Of a DNA stretch of 10,846 nucleotides, positions 1-6,534 are shown in pieces. Positions within the stretch are counted from its first letter, which is position 1. Each line of letters begins with the position of its first letter. Source of the stretch: JADGHX01 sp040255575. GTDB lineage: Bacteria; Pseudomonadota; Gammaproteobacteria; Steroidobacterales; Steroidobacteraceae. Location: positions 1 through 10,846 of the forward strand of contig JBDZVF010000196.1 in the NCBI GenBank assembly GCA_040255575.1, in the 5' to 3' direction. The position numbers and the translations under genes were made by a program. The notes under the pieces are model-generated. The model had not been told where the DNA came from. It ran no database searches and worked only from the letters and a program-made list of their open reading frames with translations.

Positions 1-329
1 CGCGCGCGTTGTCGTTCCGCAGATACGGAACAACGCCGCCATAAGCGTCAAACTGCTGCGCCAACATTCCGACTCCGCCCATTATTCATCACACCAACAT
101 GGTGTTGCGCGCGGGCCGTCCTGACAATGGTTGGGAATTTCGAATTTCACCACGATCGGAGATGCTTTGCAGTGCCCTCCGCGCCCCGCCGGCCAAACCG
201 TTCTTTCGCCCGTCATAACGGTACGAAATGACCGCAGGCGGCGGTTGAACTCCGCCACGTCTCTCTATAGACAAACCTTCGCTGGACAGGGATTCTCCGG
301 CGGCAACGGCCGCCACCTGGCCAGCCTGT
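1..329. other. Intergenic DNA upstream of tRNA-Gln, no supported gene
   Basis: No frame here shows recognisable protein features. A minus-strand frame opens at an ATG at 80-82 and runs off the left edge for 27 codons; it has no clear Shine-Dalgarno sequence and no recognisable motif, so it may or may not be the 5' end of a gene. An imperfect hairpin sits at the edge (GTTCCG 14-19 with CGGAAC 26-31, extended by GTT 8-10 with AAC 32-34 across a bulge). A second hairpin, GGCGGC 299-304 with GCCGCC 309-314 around an AACG loop, lies just before the tRNA. A weak promoter-like pair, TTGAAC 245-250 and TATAGA 266-271 with a short 15-bp spacer, is the only promoter candidate I see for the tRNA. Confidence 0.4.
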
Positions 330-404
330 TGGGGCGTAGCCAAGCGGTAAGGCAGGGGATTTTGATTCCCCCATGCGGAGGTTCGATCCCTCCCGCCCCA
401 GCCA
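330..404 (+). tRNA. tRNA-Gln (anticodon UUG)
   Basis: A complete cloverleaf can be folded by eye. The seven-base-pair acceptor stem pairs TGGGGCG (330-336) with CGCCCCA (394-400), followed by discriminator G401 and an encoded CCA at 402-404. The D-arm contains the AAGCGGTAAGGC segment. The anticodon stem GGGGA/TCCCC encloses the loop TTTTGAT with anticodon TTG, and the T-arm contains GTTCGATCC. Overall it closely resembles the Escherichia coli glutamine tRNA. It decodes CAA, and CAG by wobble. It stands alone, with no second tRNA nearby. The DNA directly 3' of it is compositionally unlike the downstream genes, which is notable because tRNA 3' ends are common integration sites, although I found no repeated copy of its 3' end in the window. 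Confidence 0.97.
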
Positions 405-814
405 GAAGCCTCCCATTTCGTATCACACTCCGTACCACAGATTCGAGATTTCTCGCTGAAGGATTCGGCTGTTATTTCAAATCCTTACGATGAATCGTGT
501 TTGCCCCCGCAAAGGGCGTTTGGAGTTGATGCGTAGCAAGGATATCGGAACGTGGCAGCGTAGTTGCCGCATCGGCCCAAAACGTCGTCATCAAGGAAGA
601 CGAGCCAAGGACTCCCAGGGCTGCTACAGAATCTGACGAAGAAACGCCCGCGATCTCGTTAGGAAAAACTTGGGCCGGAACTTGCGATAGGACTTTGTCT
701 ACAGCACGCACGCTGGCGCTGGCGAGCAACCTGCCAGCCTCTGCCGCCGGATGCATCAGCTGCCCACAACGCCTATGCCGCTTAATTGCAACGCGCCATT
801 TACCAAGCTGCCAC
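405..814. other. Lower-GC stretch without a recognisable gene
   Basis: About 410 bases between the tRNA and the truncated regulator are visibly richer in A+T than the rest of the window. On the minus strand a frame is open from the downstream gene down to a stop at 472-474. Its last ~115 codons (roughly 815 down to 472) use mixed codons and read like protein, for example a KVLSQVPAQVFPNEIAGVSS segment and a terminal ANTIHRKDLK, but I recognise no family and no start is evident. It could be the 3' end of a gene cut off at about 820, or chance. I see no terminal inverted repeats, transposase motif or duplicated tRNA end. Confidence 0.4.
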
Positions 815-1690
815 TTGTTGCCGCGCCGGGAGCCGGGCAGCGGGCGCGAGGCATTCGCGCGCTTCCTGCACGAGCAGAGCCCGCGCTCCGCACAGCCGTT
901 TGTCACGCTGGTGGCGAGCGGGCTGCGCGACGCGGATGCGGAGACGCATCTCTTCGGCACGGCCCACGACGGCGCCGCGCGCGCCGGGATACTCGAAGAG
1001 GCCGGCTCCGGCACGCTCTTCATCAACCAGATCGAAGACCTGCCGCCCGCCGCGCAGCGTGCACTCGCGGGCGTGCTGGAGTCCGGTCGCTTCACACGGA
1101 TCGGTGCCACGGAACCGCAGGAGTTCTCGGCACGCGTCGTATCTTCCGCGCAGCCGGGCATCGAGGGACGCGTGGGGCCGGAGGGTTTCCGCCGCGACCT
1201 GCTCGCGCATCTCAACACCCTGGTCGTGCGAGTTCCGCCGCTGCGGGAGTACGCGGAGGATGTTCCCGAGCTGCTCCGCCATTACGTCGACCGTGCCGTG
1301 GATACCGAAGGTCTGCCGTTCCGGCGATTCAGCGTCGCCGCACAGAACCGGCTGCGTAACTACCCATGGCCCGACAACGTGCGTGAGCTGAAGACGCTCG
1401 TGCATCGGCTGCTCATTCAGGGTGGGCCGGAGGAGATTCGGCTGGAAGAAATCGAGCGCGAGCTCGCCGTCCAGGCTCCGCAGGGTGAACCGCTGGTGAA
1501 GCAGGATCTGCTGGCCCTGCCGCTTCGCGAGGCGCGGGAGCAATTCGAGCGCGCCTACCTTCAACAGCAGCTCCTTTTGTGCAATGGCAAAGTCGGGCAG
1601 CTCGCGAAAAGGGTGGGCATGGAGCGAACGCACCTCTATCGCAAGCTGCGGTCCCTGGGGGTCGACTTCCGGAATGTGAGCGAGGACTAA
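815..1690 (+). pseudogene. 5'-truncated NtrX-like AAA+/Fis regulator remnant
   Basis: The reading frame encodes the back part of an NtrC/NtrX-type response regulator. Similarity starts at the P-loop (EPGSGRE, 830-850) and covers the AAA+ region, including VPPLREYAEDVPEL and the sensor II WPDNVREL. It ends in a Fis-type helix-turn-helix with GMERTHLYRKLRSLGVDF, the form typical of NtrX. The whole receiver domain and the first AAA+ strand are missing. The frame is open upstream to a TTG at 695, but that part looks non-coding. Several core residues are also lost: the P-loop lysine is arginine, Walker B reads LFINQIEDL where LFLDEI is usual, and the GAFTGA loop that contacts sigma-54 is absent. 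It therefore should not hydrolyse ATP normally or activate sigma-54, and could at most bind DNA. The degenerate core may be a trait of its lineage, whereas the lost N terminus looks like a rearrangement. No NtrY kinase gene is present. A short protein starting at TTG 815 or 818 cannot be excluded. Confidence 0.65.
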
Positions 1691-1697
1691 AAACGCG

Positions 1698-1720
1698 ACC
1701 CGCGTCACGGTTTTGCGGGT
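1698..1720 (+). terminator. Weak hairpin after the regulator remnant
   Basis: ACCCGC (1698-1703) pairs with GCGGGT (1715-1720) around an 11-nt loop, 8 bases after the stop codon of the NtrX-like frame. Only two further T residues follow, so it is a poor intrinsic terminator and may just be a chance stem. Confidence 0.25.
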
Positions 1721-1878
1721 TTCGCACCGACGTGTGAAATATTTCCCTCTCTGCCTGCAGTAAGGGATCGAATATGCGTCGGATCACAAAGAGCATCACA
1801 GCCGGTGCCTGGTGACCGAACAGGCGCCACGGAGGCCACGAGGCCAGGGCACTAGTGAGGGCAGGAGGCCCGTTTTCC

Positions 1879-1884
1879 AGGAGG
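1879..1884 (+). promoter_or_regulatory. Ribosome binding site deciding the GTG 1890 start
   Basis: AGGAGG, a perfect Shine-Dalgarno core, ends five bases before the GTG at 1890. The frame is open upstream to another GTG at 1812, but that one has no comparable site, and the receiver domain begins immediately after 1890 (VPLDLRVLIVED). This favours 1890 as the real start. Confidence 0.75.
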
Positions 1885-1889
1885 ATCGG

Positions 1890-4520
1890 GTGCCACTGGA
1901 CCTGCGAGTGTTGATTGTCGAGGACGTGCCTACGGATGCCGAGCTGGCGGTCAGACAGCTCGAACGCAGCGGCATTGGCTGCGTCCATCATCGAGTCGAT
2001 TCGGAGCCTGCATTCCGCAAGGCGCTGACGGATTTCCGTCCGCATCTGATTCTCTCGGATTTCACCATCCCCGCGTTCGACGGCATGGCGGCGCTCGACA
2101 TTGCACTCGAGTTCGCGCCGGACGTGCCCTTCATCTTCCTGTCGGGGACCATCGGCGAGGAGCGCGCCATCGAAGCGCTGCGCCGCGGCGCCGTGGATTA
2201 CGTGCTCAAGACCAACCCCGCGCGGCTCGCGCCCGCCGTTCGCCGCGCGCTGCGTGAGGTGGCGGAACGCCGCCGCCGCCGTTTCGCGGAACTGCGCATT
2301 CGGGAAAGCGAGCAGCGGCTGCGAGACATCATCGACACCGCGCAGGATTGGATCTGGGAGCTCGCGGCCGGCGGCCGCTACGTGTTCAACAGCGAATCGG
2401 TGAGCGGCATGCTCGGCCGGTCGCCGGACGATCTGAACGGCACGCATTTCAGCGACTACATCCATGAAGAAGACGCGCCGGCGTTCTCCGACACGCTCGC
2501 GCGGCTCGATACGCATCGGCGCACGGCCACGGGCATCGTGGCGCGGTGGCGGCACGCGGATGGCGAATATCGCTGGCTCGAAGGCAACCTGCTCGCGCTC
2601 GTCGGGCGCGATGGCACGATCACCGGCTATCGCGGTACTCATCGCGATGTCACCGAGCGCAAACAGCAGCAGGAGCGCATCGCGCGCCTGACGCGCGTGC
2701 TGCAGTTCCAGAGCGGCATCAACGCCGCGGTTGTGCGTATTCGGGATCGGGACGCGCTCCTGCGCGAAGCGTGCCGCCTCGCCATCACGGTCGGCGGCTA
2801 CGATCACACGGTCGTTTCAATGGTGACCGCCGACGGCCGTCACGTTGTGCCGTGGTACTGGAACGGCGGCGACATCGATACGCGCACGCCGGTGGAGTTC
2901 GAGATCGGTGATGGGCTCGAGCCCGACTCGAGCCTCGTGGGTCGCGCGCTGCGCACCGGGGAGATCGCGGTCGCCAACGACCTGTCGCAGTCCGAGCCGG
3001 TCGTCGCGAATCGTGTCGAGCTCATGAAGAAGGGCTATCGATCGATGGTGGCGCTGCCCTTCATCGTTGACGGCAGCCGCGTAGGCGCGCTCACGCTGTG
3101 CTCCCGCGCCGGCGATCTGGTGAGCGATGAAGAGCTCCGGCTGCTGCAGGAGATCACCGCGAACCTCTCATTCGCCCTGCAGTTCCGGCAGAAGGAAGAT
3201 GCGTTTCAGCTGCTCGCCTACTTCGATCCCCTCACGGGGCTCGCCAAACGGGCGCTGTTCTGCGAGCGGCTGGATGAGCTCCTCATCGGCGGCTTCGGTC
3301 CCGCGGCCCGGCCCGTGATCGTCGCCTTCGACGTGGATCGCCTGAGTCACGTCAATGACAGCTTCGGGCGTCACGTTGGCGATCTGCTGCTGCAGAAAGT
3401 GTCGGAGCGGCTGAAGCATCAGCTCGATGAGGATGAGCGCCTCGGCTATCTCGGTGGCGGCACGTTCGCCATGGTGCTGCCGATGCCGGAGGCCTCCGAC
3501 GACAACGCGACCGCGTTCCTGGATACGGGCGTATTCCGCGATCCCTTCGAGATCGAAGGCCACACCATGCGGGTGTCGTTCAAGTCCGGCATCGCGCGCT
3601 ATGCGGGCGTGGGCGAAGACGGCAACACACTCGTGCAGCGTGCGGAAGCCGCGTTGAAGCAGGCGAAGGCTTCCGGCGAGCAGTACCTGCACTATCAGAT
3701 TCAGATGCACAGTGAGCTCGCCGAGCGCTTGTCGCTCGAGCATCGTTTGCGTACGGCACTGGACGAAGAACAGTTCGTTCTCTACTACCAGCCGCAGGTA
3801 AACGTAATCACCGGCCAGATCGACAGCGTCGAGGCGCTGCTGCGCTGGCAGGATCCGCAGGAAGGCCTCGTGGCACCCGCGCGGTTCCTGCCGGTTCTGG
3901 AATCATCGGGGATGATCGTGCCGGTCGGCGAATGGGTGCTGCGCAAAGCGGCGGACGACTGTCGTCGCTGGCAGCGGCTCGGGCTCGGGCCGGTGCGCGT
4001 CTCGGTGAATGTGTCCGCCCTTCAGGTGCGACGGCGCACGTTCGTGGAAAGCGTGCTGAAGGCGAGCACGGGCTGGCCGCGCGAGGGGTACGGCATCGAT
4101 ATCGAGATCACCGAGACAGGGCTGCTCCAGGACCTCGAAGGCACCAGTCGCAAGCTGCGCGAGCTGCGGAACGTGGGGCTGCGCATCGCCATCGATGATT
4201 TCGGCACCGGCTATTCGTCCCTCGGGTTGCTTTCGAAACTGCCCGTGGATCTTCTCAAGATCGATCGCGCATTCATCAGCGGCCTGCCCGCCGATCGCGC
4301 GAGCGTCACGCTCGTGTCGAGCATCATCAGCCTCGCCTCCGCGTTCAATCTCACCTCGATCGCCGAAGGAGTGGAGACGCCCGAGCAGCTCGAGATGCTG
4401 AAGAGCCTGCGCTGCGCCCAATCCCAGGGTTATCTGCACTCCCGCCCCATTCCCGTCAGCCAGCTCGAAGCGCTGCTTGCCCGGCAGCGGCACACCTCCG
4501 TACTGCGCCAGTCCGTCTGA
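1890..4520 (+). CDS. REC-PAS-GAF-GGDEF(degenerate)-EAL c-di-GMP phosphodiesterase
   Basis: This 876-residue cytoplasmic signalling protein has five domains. A receiver domain (about 5-120) has acidic residues E11/D12, phospho-acceptor D57 in LILSDF and conserved K107. It is followed by a PAS domain (about 135-257, ending DVTERK), a GAF domain (about 266-430), a GGDEF domain (about 440-600) and an EAL domain (about 612-870). The GGDEF signature reads GGGTF (522-526) and the upstream RxxD inhibitory site is absent, so cyclase activity is not expected. The EAL domain keeps its catalytic set: E648 in EALLRW, N707 in VNVSALQ, the ITE motif ending at E742, D769/D770 in DDFGTGYSS, K790, and E826/E829 in AEGVET. 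It should therefore cleave c-di-GMP to pGpG under control of phosphorylation and of ligand sensing by PAS/GAF. No histidine kinase gene is adjacent. The degenerate GGDEF may act as a GTP-binding regulatory domain, as known for some composite proteins. The GTG start is chosen for its strong ribosome binding site; an upstream GTG at 1812 would add 26 residues. Confidence 0.93.
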   Translation: MPLDLRVLIVEDVPTDAELAVRQLERSGIGCVHHRVDSEPAFRKALTDFRPHLILSDFTIPAFDGMAALDIALEFAPDVPFIFLSGTIGEERAIEALRRGAVDYVLKTNPARLAPAVRRALREVAERRRRRFAELRIRESEQRLRDIIDTAQDWIWELAAGGRYVFNSESVSGMLGRSPDDLNGTHFSDYIHEEDAPAFSDTLARLDTHRRTATGIVARWRHADGEYRWLEGNLLALVGRDGTITGYRGTHRDVTERKQQQERIARLTRVLQFQSGINAAVVRIRDRDALLREACRLAITVGGYDHTVVSMVTADGRHVVPWYWNGGDIDTRTPVEFEIGDGLEPDSSLVGRALRTGEIAVANDLSQSEPVVANRVELMKKGYRSMVALPFIVDGSRVGALTLCSRAGDLVSDEELRLLQEITANLSFALQFRQKEDAFQLLAYFDPLTGLAKRALFCERLDELLIGGFGPAARPVIVAFDVDRLSHVNDSFGRHVGDLLLQKVSERLKHQLDEDERLGYLGGGTFAMVLPMPEASDDNATAFLDTGVFRDPFEIEGHTMRVSFKSGIARYAGVGEDGNTLVQRAEAALKQAKASGEQYLHYQIQMHSELAERLSLEHRLRTALDEEQFVLYYQPQVNVITGQIDSVEALLRWQDPQEGLVAPARFLPVLESSGMIVPVGEWVLRKAADDCRRWQRLGLGPVRVSVNVSALQVRRRTFVESVLKASTGWPREGYGIDIEITETGLLQDLEGTSRKLRELRNVGLRIAIDDFGTGYSSLGLLSKLPVDLLKIDRAFISGLPADRASVTLVSSIISLASAFNLTSIAEGVETPEQLEMLKSLRCAQSQGYLHSRPIPVSQLEALLARQRHTSVLRQSV

Positions 4521-4533
4521 TACCCGCTGGCTT

Positions 4534-4577
4534 CGGGCCCACGTGAGGCCCGTTGCAGCCGTCGCCTCCAGAGACGG
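4534..4577 (+). terminator. Two small hairpins after the EAL gene
   Basis: CGGGCC (4534-4539) pairs with GGCCCG (4547-4552) around a 7-nt loop, and CCGTC (4559-4563) pairs with GACGG (4573-4577) around a 9-nt loop. They begin 13 bases after the EAL gene's stop. Neither is followed directly by a T-tract; the TTTTT at 4591-4595 is 13 bases past the second stem and is more likely part of the next promoter region. Possible weak terminator. Confidence 0.25.
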
Positions 4578-4586
4578 TGCGGCCGC

Positions 4587-4613
4587 TAAATTTTTCCCGG
4601 AAATCCCGGATAT
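4587..4613 (+). promoter_or_regulatory. Candidate sigma-28 (FliA)-type promoter
   Basis: TAAATTTT (4587-4594), an 11-base gap and CCGGATAT (4606-4613) compare with the E. coli sigma-28 consensus TAAAGTTT-N11-GCCGATAA: seven of eight matches in the -35 half and five of eight in the -10 half. It ends 27 bases before the ATG of the first paralog, a sensible position. The following-but-one gene encodes a FliA-like sigma factor, so self-activation is an attractive inference. The -10 half overlaps a 9-bp tandem repeat (CCCGGAAAT, CCCGGATAT; 4596-4613), which could instead be an operator. Confidence 0.35.
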
Positions 4614-4614
4614 T

Positions 4615-4629
4615 GGTTGGATCACAACC
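4615..4629. repeat. Inverted repeat GGTTG-gatca-CAACC before paralog A
   Basis: A perfect 5-bp inverted repeat with a 5-nt centre lies between the candidate promoter and the ATG at 4641. It could be an operator or a small leader hairpin affecting translation. At this length chance is possible. Confidence 0.35.
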
Positions 4630-4640
4630 ATGAGCCGGGG

Positions 4641-5120
4641 ATGCACAGGATCGAACGATATCGGGCGCTCTGCGCCGACGGTCGCACGCTCGATGAGCGC
4701 AGGACACTGCTAAACCAGGGACGCTGGAAACCCTCGACCATCGTGCGACTGGAATGGGAGTGCGACGGCCGCTCCATCGAGATTTCGCACATCTACGGCC
4801 TGATGGCTCAGCTGCTGCCCGATGGCAGCGGGGTCGCGATCCTGCGCGCCTCACTACGCAGCCGATTCTCGCCCGCGCTCGAGCTCATCGAGCCGAATGG
4901 GGAAATCCGCTTCACGCTCGAAAGCCCGATCCGCATCGACGAGCGGGATGTCATCGGCGAGTTCGCGTGGTTCGAGGACGGGAGCAGCCACGCCTCCGCG
5001 CCGTATCGGGCGGCTCACCGCGTGCGCCTGGTCTTCTGGTCCGTGGCGGGCGATCGATATTTTCTGCTGGACGTCGATGCCCGCACCGGAGTCATCACGG
5101 CGGTGATGCCGTTGCAGTAG
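4641..5120 (+). CDS. Conserved protein of unknown function, paralog A
   Basis: This 159-residue protein has no signal peptide or membrane segment. I do not recognise the family. Alternating hydrophobic and charged stretches suggest a beta-rich fold. It is about 50% identical by eye to the protein encoded at 6058-6534 on the other side of the sigma-factor gene. The shared blocks are STIVRL, CDG, YG, LPD, GEFAWFE (near residue 110), VFW, LLDV and the identical C-terminal ITAVMPLQ. The paralogs diverge most at residues 16-30 and 112-125. I chose the ATG at 4641 because it aligns with the start of the paralog (MHRIERYRALC with MDTIEQFKELC); a TTG at 4617 would add eight residues without counterpart. 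Its place upstream of a FliA-type sigma gene makes a role linked to that sigma factor possible, such as a regulator or regulon member, but nothing in the sequence proves it. I see no PilZ motif or anti-sigma signature. Confidence 0.75.
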   Translation: MHRIERYRALCADGRTLDERRTLLNQGRWKPSTIVRLEWECDGRSIEISHIYGLMAQLLPDGSGVAILRASLRSRFSPALELIEPNGEIRFTLESPIRIDERDVIGEFAWFEDGSSHASAPYRAAHRVRLVFWSVAGDRYFLLDVDARTGVITAVMPLQ

Positions 5121-5135
5121 CCCGAACGGCTGCTC

Positions 5136-5183
5136 TTGATGACATAATGCAAAGCTTAAGATTTGACATAACTAGAAACCAGA
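5136..5183. promoter_or_regulatory. AT-rich island with TGACATAA direct repeats
   Basis: The 176-bp gap between paralog A and the sigma gene contains an unusually AT-rich stretch. TGACATAA occurs twice in the same orientation, at 5140-5147 and 5164-5171, exactly 24 bp apart start to start, with the palindrome AAGCTT between them. The second copy contains a perfect TTGACA (5163-5168) but no good -10 follows 16-18 bp later. The repeats look like paired regulator sites or part of a promoter for the sigma gene; the binding factor is unknown. Confidence 0.4.
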
Positions 5184-5296
5184 ACGCCTGACGTTGCGGC
5201 TCTTCAGGGAAGCGCGCGCTGACTCCCGGCGAATCGGAACAAGGATGCCCTTGCCCGTCGAATCCGCGCACCCGCGCGACCGCTTCTGATCCACGC

Positions 5297-6004
5297 ATGC
5301 CTGGTGTGGAGGGCGCCGAGCCCCTGTCGGAAGAGGCGATGAAGGAGTTGTGGGCGCGATTCATCGTGTCCCGCTCGCCGGTCCTGCGGGCCCGGCTCAT
5401 CGAGTGCTACCTCGGGCTGGCACACGTCGCCGCCGCGAAGTTCTTTCGCCTGCGCGCGGATCACGCGGTCTCGTTTTCGGACTATCTGCAGTACGCGCGG
5501 CTCGGGCTTGTCGAAGCGATCGATGGCTTCGATCCGACGCGCGAGGCCTCCTTCGAAACCTACTCGAGCTATCGCATTCGGGGCGCGATGCTCAACGGCC
5601 TTGCGCGCGAGAGCGAATCGGCCGCGCAAAGGACTTTCTGGCGCACGCGGCTCGAGGAGCGCGTCGAGCAGCTCGGCCCGCCTCAATCCGCGGATGCGGA
5701 CCGCGAGCTCGACGAGCTCACGCGCCTGCTCGAAGGGCTCGCGACGAGCTACTTCACGGAGGAGCGGGAGGATCCCGCCGACGACACCCCGCACTCCAAT
5801 CCCCACACCGCGACGGAGCTCGCCCAGCTGCGCGAAGCGGTCGAGAAGCTGCCGGATCGTGAGCGCCTCGTGATCCGGCGCCACTATTTCGATCACCGCG
5901 AGTTCCGGCTCATCGCGCGGGAGCTGACGGTCACCCCCGGGCGCGTCTCGCAACTGCATGCCCAGGCGCTTGGACATATTCGGCTGCTGCTCGACCTGGA
6001 ATAG
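5297..6004 (+). CDS. FliA-like sigma-70 family sigma factor, divergent middle
   Basis: A 235-residue group 3 sigma factor. Region 2 is clear at about residues 35-105, with SFSDYLQYARLGLVEAIDGFD and FETYSSYRIRGAMLNGL, closely following FliA (FETYAxIRIRGAMLDE). Region 4 is at about 178-232 with LPDRERLVIRRHYFD and a helix-turn-helix ending in GRVSQLHAQAL, whose VSQLH is typical of sigma-28. Between them (about 106-175) the FliA region 3 pattern (WVPRSVRR and the following helices) is not recognisable; it is replaced by an acidic, polar segment. In sigma-28 the protein directs core RNA polymerase to flagellar and motility promoters, but the altered region 3 suggests different promoter or anti-sigma interactions. 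No flagellar genes are in the window. It lies between two paralogous genes, 176 bp after A and 53 bp before B. The ATG at 5297 is the first start in the frame but has no strong Shine-Dalgarno sequence; ATG 5339 is an alternative. Confidence 0.82.
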   Translation: MPGVEGAEPLSEEAMKELWARFIVSRSPVLRARLIECYLGLAHVAAAKFFRLRADHAVSFSDYLQYARLGLVEAIDGFDPTREASFETYSSYRIRGAMLNGLARESESAAQRTFWRTRLEERVEQLGPPQSADADRELDELTRLLEGLATSYFTEEREDPADDTPHSNPHTATELAQLREAVEKLPDRERLVIRRHYFDHREFRLIARELTVTPGRVSQLHAQALGHIRLLLDLE

Positions 6005-6057
6005 CCGAAGGCCTGCTTACAGTTCTCTTTGGGCGCGCGCGTCCCCGGGAACGAGCG

Positions 6058-6534
6058 ATGGACACGATCGAGCAATTCAAAGAGCTGTGCACCGATGGAC
6101 GGCCGGTGGCGGACCCGTCCCGCTTCCCGTGCGTGCCGGGCGCAGTCGCCACTCGCTGGAAGTCCTCGACAATCGTGCGCTTGCAGTGGCAGTGCGACGG
6201 CAAGGGCATCGAAATCGAGCACCTCTACGGAATCACCGCACAGGTGCTGCCGGATCGGCGCAGCGTTGCCGTGCTGCGTTCCACCCCGCACGGTCGTTTC
6301 GCAACGGCGCTCGAGTTCTTCGATGCACGCGGCACGCCGCTTTTCACGCTGTCCAGTCCCATCGAGATCGAGGGCCAGAGCGTTTCGGGCGAGTTCGCGT
6401 GGTTCGAGTCGGCGACGGAACGCACGCCGGCGGTGGTGCGCGTGGTCTTCTGGGCGTTGGGGGACGATCGCTATTACCTGCTGGATGTGAGCTCCGCCAG
6501 CGGGGATATCACTGCGGTGATGCCGCTGCAGTGA
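6058..6534 (+). CDS. Conserved protein of unknown function, paralog B
   Basis: This 158-residue protein is the second copy of the family found at 4641-5120, and I cannot place the family. It shares with paralog A the start MxxIExxxxLCxDGR, STIVRL, QVLPD, GEFAWFE, VFW, DRYYLLDV and the identical ending ITAVMPLQ. It differs by a four-residue insertion near residue 25 and a shorter loop after GEFAWFE. Soluble, no signal peptide or membrane helix, probably beta-rich. It lies 53 bp downstream of the sigma gene in the same direction and could be co-transcribed with it. It ends convergently, eight bases from the stop of the CapA-like gene. The sequence blocks GEFAWFE are nearly identical at DNA level as well (near 4958 and 6389), which could reflect either a fairly recent duplication or constraint. 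Duplication followed by division of labour around the sigma factor is an inference. Confidence 0.77.
   Translation: MDTIEQFKELCTDGRPVADPSRFPCVPGAVATRWKSSTIVRLQWQCDGKGIEIEHLYGITAQVLPDRRSVAVLRSTPHGRFATALEFFDARGTPLFTLSSPIEIEGQSVSGEFAWFESATERTPAVVRVVFWALGDDRYYLLDVSSASGDITAVMPLQ

Noticed and set aside
213..416. Minus-strand frame reading GREGSNLRMGESKSPALPLGYAP
   Set aside because: It is the antisense translation of tRNA-Gln, a common false protein call.
131..493. Plus-strand open frame of 120 codons running through the tRNA
   Set aside because: It reads straight across the tRNA gene and its translation has no protein-like conservation.
330..830. Complete genomic island at tRNA-Gln
   Set aside because: No integrase, no duplicated tRNA 3' end and no element genes are visible; only a compositional break remains, reported as a finding.
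800..1708. Long minus-strand open frame antisense to the NtrX-like gene
   Set aside because: A codon-bias shadow of the plus-strand gene, whose AAA+ and Fis motifs are unambiguous.
1812..1889. GTG 1812 as the start of the EAL protein
   Set aside because: GTG 1890 has a perfect AGGAGG at five bases and lies at the natural start of the receiver domain.
1413..2807. 464-codon minus-strand open frame spanning the 1690-1890 gap
   Set aside because: Composition-driven shadow in GC-rich DNA; the opposite strand encodes clear AAA+/Fis, receiver and PAS domains over the same bases.
3903..4646. 247-codon minus-strand open frame over the EAL domain
   Set aside because: The plus strand encodes all EAL catalytic motifs here; the antisense product resembles nothing.
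5204..5977. 257-codon minus-strand frame over the sigma-factor gene
   Set aside because: Antisense shadow; sigma regions 2 and 4 are clear on the plus strand.
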